From Nymphaea colorata (taxonomy: Eukaryota; Streptophyta; Magnoliopsida; Nymphaeales; Nymphaeaceae), in contig NC_045144.1 in the NCBI RefSeq assembly GCF_008831285.2, forward strand, positions 19,359,716 through 19,423,715: a stretch of 64,000 bases of DNA. The letters are read 5' to 3'. Of this stretch, positions 20,376 through 32,800 are shown piece by piece; position 1 is the first letter of the stretch, and every line of letters begins with the position of its first letter. Made by a program: the position numbers and the translations under genes. A model generated the notes under the pieces. It did not search any database. It worked only from the letters and a program-made list of their open reading frames with translations, and had not been told where the DNA came from.

Positions 20376-20704
20376 CTTAACACGCGCATTATTCGAAAAA
20401 GATGCATATAATACTTGAGAAATAAGTCAGTCGTATAAAATGGCAATTAGACGCGTCTTTTTCAAAAAAAAAAAGTCACAAAATAAGAAAACATGAAAAG
20501 ACATGTATTATATGTGTTTTTTCATGTTTCCTTCATATTTTTATTATTTTTTATTTTTTATAATTTTCAACATTTATTAAATGTTTAATTTTAAAAAAAT
20601 GTCGAGATTTTTTTGAGATATTTTCGTTATACACAACTTTGTCATATTATACTCGAGAAAGTCCTCGCCCTATAATGCCCTTACCCTATATATGTGACAA
20701 TTAT
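20376..20704. other. AT-rich intergenic, no gene recognised
   Basis: About 330 bp of AT-rich DNA with A and T runs. I see no coding frame, repeat copy or RNA gene. Confidence 0.5.
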
Positions 20705-21205
20705 GCCCGCTGCTTTTTTTTAGGTTCATGTGTTGAACTGTGTTTTGATATTACGAAAGTGAGTCACCTACTATGACAATAAGCTCGGGCGCTGATTCAA
20801 TAGATTCCGACTTGCTCCCTAATAGTTTTCGTTTTGACCTAAAACGGTTAGCAATTAGAACAACCAATCGCTTTAACAACCCTCTTTATAAGCAGTTAAA
20901 GATAATAACATCAATTTTTTATCGAAATTTTTATGTCCAATCACGTTTTGGCTCTCAAACATTAGTCAGCACTCTTCTTAGCTTCGAGCTGAGCAAATGT
21001 TGCTTTCAACCGCAAGCCTTGGAAACTCACTATCAAGTTCAAGAACTGATGCAGTACGGAGCAGAGTAGAAGGAAACCGAACGGACCAACAAAAAGTCAG
21101 ACAAATCATCACTATGATTAGGCCGAACCTTCTCATGTTCCATTAAACCATATATGCTATCATATCCATTGTCTTTTTTCCAAGACTCGTCATGAAAAAA
21201 CATAA
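20705..21205 (+). repeat. dispersed repeat A, copy 2
   Basis: Direct copy of 2,500–3,000, diverged by substitutions and small indels but continuous over its length. The copies sit in different contexts: copy 1 is followed by the G-rich tract, copy 2 by a T-run. This suggests independent insertions of one interspersed family. Confidence 0.8.
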
Positions 21206-24180
21206 GACTTTTTTTTTTTCAGTAATTGTTGGGAATTCCCCAACAAAGTTGAAAAATATGCACGTTGAACATAGCGGACAAAGAAGACTAAATGACCAAT
21301 ACTTCCTGCTTATATGTTGCAGCAATTGTGTTTCTATAAAAACACGTAGAACATATCAAGAAACAAGTTAAGCTCTAGCTACAAAATAAGCATAGGCTTC
21401 TGCGTATGCTATCGTGCTTTGACACACACGTCTTGTCTAAAACTCCATCAATTCAGCGTTGGCTTCTCTTTTGACCTCCCTGTTTTTCTATTTGTGGCCA
21501 TTGTTGTTATGAACATCAACATTGCTACGTCGAGTTGGACCCAACACCTCGTCCAGTAATGGATAAACAGCAAGAATCAATCGATTCAACTACTGTTTGA
21601 TTTGATGACCGATTCAAAAGTAGAACAATATGTTAGTTTCCATTATTACTTTTTTTTTTAAATAATTTGTGAATTTTCCTATTTCAATCAATATACAGTT
21701 TTCCATTTTTACAAAATTTTAAATAATTTTTTGCAGATTGTGCAATTGAATTGAATTGGTGATTCACCAAATGGGCAGCTTCACCAAAAATAGAATGCCT
21801 TGTTGAGAAATTTATTAGATGCAACCTGTTAGCACTATTTACAGCACAAAAAAATAGGGAATCAGCAACGGGGATCAATTTTCTTAGACATTTCCTCTTA
21901 TCAAGTCCAAGCTGAGTGTACTTTCAGGGATGGAGGAGAGCTTGGAGGGTTTTGTTGCTGTTACCAAGAGGGTTAGGGTTCAAGATTGGATTTTACCTTC
22001 ACTTTTTTTTTTTAAAAAAAAAAGAACTGTTGCTCGTAATTATGAATATAGATCTGATGTTTTTGAGTTTCTAACTGATACTTCCCATTTCAATTAATAT
22101 GTCCTTAATATAATAAAAAGAAGGAAGAAAATTTTTCAACAACACATCAAAAAAATTGACGATAATAAAAAGGACCTTAATCTTTCATAGTTTTGATTAA
22201 AAAGCACTTAAGTTTTTCTATGATTACTAAAAAGGTATCCATAAGGTTACTGTTTAAACCTTAACAATTTCACCATCTAAAAACATGGATAATATGCTTA
22301 GCTTTAAACAATTGAGTTTTTCCTGAAAAGGGTTTTCACATTAATAAAAAAACATCACATAATTATTTAAAATATTAATAGTAAAACTAAGTTGCTTGGA
22401 TATAATTAATCATGTATTAATATTATTAGCTTTAGTTAGATGCTAATAGAACTTAATTGAACCTACAAGTCGTCTTTATTAAAAATTCCTTGGTCCGTTT
22501 TATCATATTGAGTAAATGCTTATGGTTAATGGGGAATCATGTGTCTCCTCATGTGTGGCCGTTGGTAGAAGACCTTGCAGATGGATAGCAACGTTGTAAA
22601 TGCACATTGAACCTTCACATCAATTGGGAGACCATTATGCCAGAGAGAGAGAGGGCATGTTTGTATAGATATTCATATTCTTCTTAACATACATTGAAGA
22701 CAAGCAAATGTATGTGGACTTCACTGAGCTCCACATGTAACATCAAATTGAAGAGCGTCTTTTTTCTCTTGACAGAGGGTGCCAATGTTTCTTTTGGTAA
22801 GGTCAGTCCTGACCTTTAAATACAGTATTGACCTTTTTGATAAGGTCAGTACTGATTTCAAGACAGTTTTGCCCTTGCAACGGATGCTGGTGACGAAGAA
22901 CTCGTTGGACTCTTCCACGAGCTTCGGTGCTTCCTCTGCAGCGGGTGCTTTGGTGGGTCAAGAGCGCTCTCCGGCCATTCCCATAAGTCACTCCTCTGAG
23001 TCTGAGGCACATGGTCTTCGTAGCTCGCCCTCGGGGTGGATCCGCGAGCACCTGTGATTCATTTTTTCCATTTTCCAGGATCTTTCCTGTGGATAAAAGA
23101 CATGATATTTTTAAGTTTTGAAAGTTTGGGTGTTGAATCTTTTGACAATGAGTAGCAGTTGATTTCCTATGGACGCCTGATTTCACGACCGTTCCATTCC
23201 TTGATTCTTTCACACAACACACACACACACATGTAAGATTCTTAGATTATGTTGTCTAGTGAGATTATGTTGTATAATCATCTTACCTTTTAAGTGGTTT
23301 TGAAGCTGTTTTTCTAAATCCAATCTATATGGATTTTCACATGTTCAAGATTATACTACTGAAAAATTCATGAAAAGAGTGATATCTTGATTAAGTTTTA
23401 TAAGAGATCAGAAATTGGCTCCTAAAACACCTCATAAAAAGTTTTATCTCCATGCAAGATTTTTATGATTCTTCTTGGCGTTTCAAAGAAGTGAGAACTG
23501 CTTCATCTTAGTAGACAGCATGTTCTAATCAATTATCCTGGACCAGTCGTGCCTTTCCGTGCAAGGTTCCTTGGACCTGATTCTCCCTCGTGTAGAGCTT
23601 ATCTGTTTTAAGAGGTGCACGCGTCAAGACGAAAACGATCGCATTAGAAAAAAAAATAATGTCATCTTGACTTTAACAAACAATTCGAATAGAATTTGCT
23701 CCGCGGCGATTCAAGAGTCCCACATACAAGTTTTGATATATTTTAGGTTGTTAGCTAGATTTTTTATATTTTAGATTTTGATATATTTTTTCAATTATTT
23801 TTTAAAAGCAAATTTTTAAATATTTTAGGCTGGTTCATAATAGATTGATCAGAACTGTTGAATTGGCCGATTATCGATTCATATCACACCCGCCTTCAGA
23901 GGGTCTATAAACGGTGCCGAGTACAAACCATTTTCAAAAAAATTAGGTGTAAAGACATATATATATATATATATATATAATCATTGTCTACATTTATAAA
24001 ATAGAAATTATTGAATAAAAATCATTAAAATAAGTCAAAAATACCAAAGAAAAATTAAGAACTAAAGGTACGACACGAAAATCTAGGAAGAAGATGAAAT
24101 TTCATCCGCTTTTTAAAGAAAAAAATATGGGCCATTAAACTAGCCTTAGAAGAATTCATAAGCGCGGGCCTTCTTGGAAG
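21206..24180. other. intergenic; small nested palindrome at 22,799–22,854
   Basis: No gene recognised. At 22,799–22,816 AAGGTCAGTCCTGACCTT is a near-perfect palindrome. It is followed by CAGTATTGACCTT (22,823–22,835) and its complement AAGGTCAGTACTG (22,842–22,854). Positions 22,880–23,057 are GC-richer and coding-like in composition on both strands, but no family is recognised. A (TA)n tract lies near 23,959–23,980. Confidence 0.4.
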
Positions 24181-24615
24181 ATGGGTAGGGGAACTGAAGC
24201 ATGCAGAGATGCCTTACAGTTCACCGGAAAAATACGCGTTGCTCGTGATCGTCTTGATTTCACTGCTAAGAATCTACTGAGCTATGATAGACTGAAGTTT
24301 CATCATTGTGAAAGAGAAGTCAAGCGTCCAAATCGAAGCCAATCGACGGAAAATGATATTGGTCCCAATAATTGAACAAATACGGTGAAATTTCTATTGA
24401 GTGCTTTTCCATTGAGCTTGACTGTGAGAGTAGCAATGCCATGGAAAAACTCACGTCGAGAATGATCGTGTCTGAGACTGGGCACCTTCTTGAGTTAAAA
24501 CTCCCACTGGGGGAGACTAGTTTAGGATGAGCGGTGCCGTCCTACTTTGAGCTTCAAATTTGTTGGACAGGCTAACAGCTGGTATGAAGTCAGTCACTCT
24601 TCGAAGTTAGTACAT

Positions 24616-24685
24616 GTTAACTTCTTGTGTATAAGTCTGGGCCTGGGTCAGTTAACTTCTTGTGTACAAGTCTGGGCCTGGGTCA
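24616..24685 (+). repeat. 35-bp direct tandem duplication
   Basis: Two units of 35 bp (24,616–24,650 and 24,651–24,685) differ at a single position (tata versus taca). Each unit contains 'tctgggcctgggtca', similar in composition to the GGGCC-rich element ends found elsewhere in the window. Confidence 0.9.
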
Positions 24686-24858
24686 GGCCGCTGCCAGGTA
24701 CTCGGTATCCGACCCAACTCTATTTTCTTCTATGTCGTGCTTTATTAATAGTTTTAGTTAGAGTTGATGGAAGCTAAGACCTAGAATCTCTCTCTCTTCT
24801 ACATTGAGACTATTTTTTAGGTTCCTCTTCTTCTTCAAAGTGCATCAATTTTAGAGTG

Positions 24859-24862
<4 letters not shown>

Positions 24863-24905
<43 letters not shown>

Positions 24906-24919
24906 GAGAGAGAGAGAGA
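24863..24919. repeat. (TA)n followed by (GA)n microsatellite
   Basis: About 38 bp of TA repeats (24,863–24,900) followed by a short A-run and GA repeats. Simple sequence, likely length-variable. Confidence 0.95.
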
Positions 24920-26924
24920 AGGAGGTTTGAAAGACCTTTTCATTGATTGATCATTTAGCAAATGGACTATGCAAATGCCGTACTTAACTTTAACCTCACT
25001 CCAACCAAATGAAAAAAATATATATATAATGTAAAAATTGATTTTTTTATTTTTACTTTTACTTATTTTTTAGCATGAGTTAAGTTTGGTCCTACTCAAA
25101 TTCAATCCACAAAACCCACCACCCATTTAACTCGTTTTTTTTTTTAAAAAAAAAACCCTCTTAACCTAATGTCTGTCATCATTTGCGACACCTTTCACAT
25201 CTCCTGTTCTCTTGTCATTATTTAAAAATAGTTGGGTACAGTTAACAAAGTATGAATTAGCTCTCAATGACTTTCGCTAGAGGAACTATCACGTCAAATC
25301 TTCAATTATAATCTTCAATTATGTTCATCGAAAGTGATTCATCCACGTACGATATTTAAAATGCAAAGGGATGCTTTCGTGTCGCACGTCCATGTGGAGG
25401 TCCTTCCCCGAGAACATATGCACCTTTTATGTTATTAACAAAAAGCGAGTTGAATCTTTATAAAAGCCGTGAATGCATCAATTATAAATTCAATTGCATT
25501 GTAATTGGACGTTTTCTGTTGGACAGTATTACCAAGACCAAAAGAATCGTTCATTTCATGTTGGAATATTTTGCCTTTTGTTGGGACAGTAATCTTTCTC
25601 TTTATAGTTTTAATTCTAGTTGAAAGGCCACTAGAGGTAGAATATATTAAGCTGGCAGATCCGTCATGATCACTTTATATCTATGTCACTAGCATGGGAG
25701 GTCTGGGTGCGGGTATCGGTACGATACATCTCAAAAAATTACGAGCGGTGCGTCGATGGTATTTATTATTATTATTAATTTATTATTATAATATATTAAT
25801 AATATCAAATTCGATAAAAAAACTAAAATCAATAGGGTGCGGGTTAGGTGCGAATCTGGGTCGCACCCACAACTGCACTAGCACCCGCGTCACGTCGATG
25901 CACCCGCATCACCAGGGTTGCCGCACCTTGGTGACATAGCTTTATATGTTCTCAAACAAAAAAAAAGGGGGTATTGTTGATTCAACTCTATTTTCAATAC
26001 AAAGGATAGCTAAAGAACAGGAGGTTGAAAGAATCAGCCCGAAACAGCCAGAATAAGCTGATTCAAGTCGAATTGGTGGGAAACTAATTTGAATTTGTGG
26101 TTCTTTTTTTTGAGAAGTTTTAATGATTTGTTATACATTTTCTCGTTTTTTTTAGAAAAAAAATTGGCCGATTTAGATTTGATTTTGCTGAATAGGGGAA
26201 AGCAGCCAATCCACCAAATCAACAGCTTCACTGATTCAGTTTAGAAACTGATTTTTTACAACATTTAGATTTACATTTAAAAAACTGTTGAGTATTTTGT
26301 GATCGAAGCCAAAATAGTAAAAAAGAAGAGTCCCAATGTTGTCAACGTTCTCATAGATGTGCATTTTTGGGGTCCTTGCAGAAAAGAACACAAGATATAA
26401 TGAATTGGATAAATGCAAAATAGGCTATCATGATTGATTGGTAGAAACATGTGTGCTAAAAATAATTTTACAAGCAGTTTATCAGTTTTTTTTTTTGGAA
26501 AAGATTAATAAAAAAACACTTAAATTTGAGTTTTTTTATTTAACTGTTGGGATTATATGAAAATCAGTTAAATAATGAAGTCTTAAGCATTGTCTCTGCC
26601 TGGGGCAGTGGCATTTTCTTCCAGCTGACCTAAAGAGCAAATGTCTTTTTATACGCCACTGGTGTCTTGTTTCTCAAAAAAAGATTACGGAGTGTAAAGA
26701 ATAAATAATATCCAAACATTTTGTGTTATGAAGGTTACGTTTTACCTTCTTTAGCCTACCCCGGCTTTAAGAAAAAACGAACAAAAATAAAAATAAGAGA
26801 TAGCTGCTGTCTCCATATGGTGCACAAGCAGTGAAGACCCAAATCCAGTGGATCTATTCGGATCTAAATGCATTCATTCTTTATCCAAATAAGCATCACT
26901 AACAGAGAGTAGCCTTTTTGAAGT
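24920..26924. other. intergenic; degenerate GC-ended element near 25,690–25,938
   Basis: AT-rich DNA without a supported gene. Positions 25,690–25,938 have a GC-rich left part ('ggtctgggtgcgggtatc'), an AT-only core and a GC-rich right part with repeated 'gcaccc'. The architecture is the same as the GGGCC-ended elements but the sequence differs. Confidence 0.45.
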
Positions 26925-27230
26925 TCAGGGCACCGGGCAGGTCGCCGGTGGGTACCTAGCCGGGCTCCGGCCTTGGCTTGGAAAAAGGGGGTCAAGCCGA
27001 TTTTTTATCGGGCCGGTTCGGTTGGGTTCAATAAACCTGGGTAGGTTCGATAATATTTTTTCATATTTTTTATTATAAATATAATATGTTATTATGATTA
27101 ATTATATTTATATATTATCTTATATTAAAAATATTTTTTAATTTAATCGGTCTAACCTTGAATATATGGTTGGGCTGGGCCTGAATTTTGGGCCGAACTG
27201 GCTCGATGCTATTTAGTCCACCTATCACAA
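26925..27230. mobile_element. GC-rich-ended small element, degenerate copy
   Basis: The left GC-rich part contains 'caccgggcaggtcgccggtgggtacc', then an AT-only core (about 27,050–27,140), then 'ggttgggctgggcctgaattttgggcc' and 'ctcgatgc'. The organisation matches 10,489–10,759 and 38,795–39,017. The ends are too diverged to set exactly. Confidence 0.5.
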
Positions 27231-28572
27231 ACCCTCCCTTCTTTCTAAAAAATTTGGTTTGATATGGTCACTATCAAATTTGACTATTTTGTTTCGTTAC
27301 AGTTAGCTGCCTTACCAAATTTGCTACTTGCAAATAATTTGTGAAGTATTATTTCTTAAAATTATAATAATATTTGGGAGTTTTAAATCGTACTTTAAAA
27401 AAAATAAATAAATAAACTAAAATGAAAAAAGTATAATTGAAAAAATAATAACACAAACATAAATAGATTTACAATAAATAAAAAATAAAAATAAAACTGT
27501 TTGATATTTAAAAATAAAAAAAGTGAAAATAATCCACAATAAAAATGCGTTTTTTTCATGTTTTTTCAAACAAATGCGTTTTTTTAGTTTTAAATGATAT
27601 TTTATTTTCTCACATTTTTTTAAGTTTTTTAAAAAATAATCTTTGGCCCAACCTGTTATGTAGGATCGAAGAAAAACAAAAAAGATAAACTGTAAGAACA
27701 CAAGAAAAGTTTTGCCATTTGGCGGCTGATGCATCTACTCACGGTAATTTATTTTCTTTTCTGATAGTATCTTAGGACACGAATTCCAACAGATCATGAC
27801 AACAGGCAGGTGCATTAATGACGGAGGTAGACAAGTGGTTGGAGGATGAAGGAAGAGAGGTATCTTCAACTTTTGAGAAGAAGAAAAACCCTAGCTTTGA
27901 TGTGAGATAACTAAGGCGGCGTTCGGGCCACCGTAAGAATGGGGATTTAGCAGCCGAATTTGTGGGGTCGCTTAATATTATCATGTTTTCTGCTGGTTCT
28001 AGTTCTAATAAAAGTGCTTCCTACTGGTAAGATACAGACAGCGTAATTGCATAAACCTGCAAGACCTTGGCTGAATTAGCTATTACGTGGTTCAATTAGA
28101 ATATTAACAATTTTAGTTCCCATTTATTCTATCATTAAATTAGTAAAAAGTTGTCATTTTGGCAAAATTAAGTGCCATGAGAAAAATATTTGAATTTGTT
28201 AATGCACTTATTTCTCTTAATCGCTTTTCTACCATTAAAAGAATCATTAATAGCTTACTTGCAAGACAAATTTAAGCACCGTAAATGGCATCCTTAAATA
28301 TATATTTAATTTAATGTGGAACGTGCATATAGTTTATCTTCTCCTGCTGATTTTTATCACATGTTCTTACGCAAAACAAGATCGCAAAAAATTTAATTGT
28401 TTTCCGCCGTCATGTTCTTAGTGTTATTATATAAGGCTGTTGATTTTTTAACTGCTCCATTCGATACGCGTTTCGATATCATATATCTTCTACAAAGTTG
28501 TAGCACATAAAACTATGTATTTGAATCTATCTATTTTTCTTTGCAAAAATAACTTGATTGCAACATTGTGTT

Positions 28573-28619
<47 letters not shown>

Positions 28620-29883
28620 GAAAATGGGGCCACAGATAATCAAAGTATTATTTGTGCTATATATGCTCTCTAAAGTAATTTGACCGGAAACATATACTAA
28701 ATCTTTATTTTTTTTACGTTAAATGTATTTTTGGTAATCAAAAAATTAGGAGCACTTGTGACATTAAAATTTTGATACTAGAATATTTTACATAGAAACA
28801 AATTGAATTAAAGCATGCTTTATACTTACATTACTATTTACAAGGATGCTAATCAGATTTATATTTTATTCAAAAATATTCCATAATAAAAATTAATTGG
28901 GACTGATTTAAAGAGAGAGTGCTTGTTTGGGGCTGTACATCACAAGCAGTTGTATTGGTTCAAGGAATAAAACATTAAAGAAAAGAACGCGGAAAAGGTT
29001 GATTTCGGATGTTGTGTTGCAGGATTGATGTCACTCGTTTATAAAGTTCAACTGAACGTGTTATCCTCTCGATCAACTTCTGCAGAACGGAAAGTTGGAA
29101 GGCGAAGGTGGCGTGTCCAGCTTGGGCTCCCTTCCTGGATATATCAGCCTCACCTACTGAAAAATTAGTACTTTCTTTTTGTTGCGTAAGTAAAAATAAT
29201 TGTCTATAACCGGCTTTTTTTTTATTTGATATCTACCCACTAAATGTCGCTAACAATGACATCTCTTGTAGAAAGAGAAGGCTGCAGACAAATGAACATG
29301 TTCCCCTTCTTCCATCATGTATGAGCTCCTTTTACAAATCCCATGAATCTCTCTCTCCCTCTCTCTCTGTGTCTCTATGTGTGGGAAGGGAAATAGCAAA
29401 GGTCTTTCGAGAGTCAACCTCTGAACAAGAAGCTTGACGGAAGTAACAACGTGATCCGAGTCAGGAAGAGAGAGACATTGATACAAGGAAGCTCCTTTCT
29501 TGGTTCTGTTCTAAAGAATACCACTGCCTTCGTTTGTTCTCTTTTTTACTTTTGCAGGTGCGTTGCTCTTTCTTCGTACTTGAAAAAGTTAGTCTTTTGG
29601 GAGTACAATGATGGGTACCCTTTTTTCTCTGTGTTTTGAAGGATTAAACGTATGTGGAGGTTTTTGCTCCGTTTTTCTGGTTGACTGATTTTTCGTATGG
29701 TGGTATCTTTTTTCAGCTGGTGGTTTGTTACTGAGAATTCATTGGTTGGCTTTTTTGGACGGGATTCAAGAGCCGCTGAATGGACTGCAGTTCTTCGCAA
29801 TGATGTACTTGCTCTTGAACACATCAGCCTGCGGAGAAAAACACTGTAGCTTTTCTCTTAAATAATATCGTGAATTGGATTCT
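27231..29883. other. intergenic and 5' leader region of the histidine kinase gene
   Basis: Mostly AT-rich. A long (TA)n microsatellite lies at 28,576–28,616. From about 29,250 the composition shifts, with a CT-rich stretch at 29,346–29,376 and later T-rich DNA, as is common in plant promoters and 5' leaders. The transcription start of the downstream gene cannot be fixed. An intron in the 5' leader is possible (a 'ttttgcagg' acceptor-like site occurs near 29,552) but unproven. Confidence 0.5.
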
Positions 29884-32800
29884 ATGAGTTTTTTGGGTGT
29901 TCTATGGGTTTATATTACGATGGTAGGCCTTCATTTGAGGAAATGGTTACGGGTGTTGTGTCTGAGCATCGTGAATTGGAACCTTGCTAAGGAGATCATG
30001 GGCCAGAAGGTTGGAGGCTTTGGTGGTGCAGGGAAATTGGGGATCAAATGGTGGAGAAGGGTTGTAGGAGAAGATTGGAAGAGCCACCACATTAGTAAAA
30101 GCATGAGATCTCTGAAGCTTGAGGAGGTTCCTGGAAAAAAACTGCTGGTTATGTGGACAATGAGTGGGATCCTGGGTTCGTTGTGGATTTTCTGGTATAT
30201 CAATTCCTTGGCTCTTCAAGGAAGAAAGGAGATGCTGGCGAACATGTGCGACGAGCGTGCAAGGATGCTGCAGGATCAGTTCAATGTGAGCATGAACCAT
30301 GTCCATTCGTTGGCTATTTTGGTCTCAACTTTTCATCATGGGAAGTCGCCCTCTGCTATTGATCAGGTTCGTAGGCCTTAATCTCTTCAGCACGTCTTCA
30401 TCTTACTTCAATGGTTCATTCTATTGAACCTTTATTCTACGTTTTATGCAATGTCAAACAATGGAAATCCCGTTTCCCTGCAATGAGTTATTCCCTTTCG
30501 TTCTTAGATTAGTAATAATCTGTTAGTCTGTCTACATTATTTGTTTCACCAGCGAGCAATCTACCTCCATAATTCCGCAAGGAATAAATTTTTAAAACGT
30601 CCATTTTGAGATAAGTTTGCACAATCCATCTTTAGCTAAACATTTGATGGCCATGCGCTCACTTATCCTTAGCCTGCTTATTTGATTTGCTTTATGAATT
30701 GAGTAAGCTGTCAGCAAGACTGATTTGATGCCTTACAGAAAACCTTTGCGAAGTACACTGAGAAAACTGCTTTTGAACGGCCACTGACAAGTGGAGTCGC
30801 ATATGCCCAGAGAGTGCTTCATGCTGAGAGAGAACAATTTGAGAAAGAGCATGGGTGGACGATCAAGGTCATGGATGAAAAAAGACAGAATCCTGTGAGT
30901 GAGGATAAGAGTTTCGCTGAAGTCCATGAGACATCACCTATTCAGGAGGAATATGCACCGGTTGTCTTTGCTCAGGATACACTTGCCCATGTTGTGTCTA
31001 TTGACATGCTATCTGGGAAGGTAAATATTAGGATTTTCTTCTTCTATTGCTGTCTACATAGCAGAAGCAACAGTTGAGGTCTTCTCCTGCATGGAACTAA
31101 GCTGAAGCAAGTTGGTGAACTTTATAGGATCTTGATTGTGTAGCTTTAGCTATGGTAAGAAAACAACAGAAAATTCAAAGAATTGAAAAGCAATTCACAG
31201 AATCTTGTTGACTTCAATGATAAATTCTAGCAAGATTCGAGTGATGTATTTATAATCTTTTAATTGCAATTGTTAATGAAAATTTTATATCAGCAGCTTA
31301 TGGGATTGGATAGCTAAAGCTTTGTTCTACTAGCACAAGCTGTGATACATTTACTTCTTAATTTGAAGTGAGTGGTAGCTGGGTTCCTTGGCTGATTGTT
31401 ACCTGCCTTGTGATATCGTATTGCATTGCAGTTTTTACTCTCTTTAAATTTGAATATGCAAAATTAAATGTTTTGATTTGAATAAACCTTGCTTCATACA
31501 GGAGGATCGGGATAATATCTTAAGAGCCAGAGCATCTGGAAGAGGCGTCCTCACTGCTCCTTTTGGGCTACTGAAGTCCCGAAGATTGGGGGTTATTCTT
31601 ACTTTTGCTGCCTATAGTAAGGAGCTTCCATCAAATGCAACGCCTCAGGAGCGTATTGAAGCAACCAAGGGGTAATCATATGTGTTACTTTCCTGCTTCC
31701 GCTCAATTAACTATAGAACCATGTGAGTTCATGAGAGAGGGCTCGATTGAATGCCATAACTTATTCCATGATTTTATATTGGTTTAAAGGTATATTGGAG
31801 GAATTTTTGATGTGGAGTCCTTGGTAGAGAAACTGCTTCAACAGCTTGCCAGCAAACAGGCTATTTATGTGAGTGTATATGACACAACTAACACTTCTGA
31901 TCCAATCAGCATGTATGGTCTGCATTTTGTGAACGATGGGCCTCACCACATCAGTCCCCTTCATTTTGGGGATCCCTTAAGAAAGCATGAGATGCGTTGC
32001 AGGTAGGATTTTATTTTCTAGTATCTTGCCTCAACCAAGCAGTTTAAGTGGTAACTTTTATGCTTAGCTCACCCAGATGCCAATTGGAACTCAAATCCTG
32101 TCTGCCTTGTGCTGCCTCTAACAGATTTAAGCAGAAGCCTTCTTTTCCATGGCTAGCGATGACATCATCTTTGGGGTTCCTTCTTATTATCTTGTTGATA
32201 GGACATGTAGTGCATGCAGCATTCACTCGTGTTGTGAAGGTGGTGAGAGATTTCCATGAGATGATGGAACTAAAAGCAAGGGCAGAGGCTGCAGATATTG
32301 CAAAATCTCAAGTAATTCTCCACTTCAATTTTGTTTATCCTGATTTATTAAGTAAATTGGAACCTGAGAGACTTCGATTGGCTTTTTACTTCATCTATAC
32401 GTTTTCTCCACCTGTTAAAATAATCAATTATTTGCATCATTTGCAGTTTCTAGCTACTGTCTCACATGAAATTAGGACCCCAATGAATGGTGTATTAGGT
32501 GGGTATAAGATGGTTTAACCGTCATTTTTAGTATTATCAAGCACGATCTAGTAGTCTTCATTCTTAGCAAATGTCTCCCTCCCTTCAGGTATGTTACAGA
32601 TGCTCATGGATACTGATCTTGACGAAACACAACTGGATTATGTGAAGACTGCTCAGGCTAGTGGAAAAGCTCTTGTATCACTAATAAATGAGGTTTTGGA
32701 CCAAGCTAAAATTGAATCAGGTAAGCTTGAGCTTGAGGCAGTCCAGTTTGATCTGCGGTCCCTTCTGGATGATATTGTATCGTTGTTCTGTGGCAAATCT

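Noticed and set aside
22779-23228. Coding-like frames on both strands around 22,880–23,057
   Set aside because: Composition is coding-like, but no protein family is recognised and the frames are not supported by splice sites.
29875-29883. Upstream start codon TTG for the histidine kinase
   Set aside because: A non-ATG start is not needed; the ATG at 29,884 gives the N-terminus expected for this receptor group.
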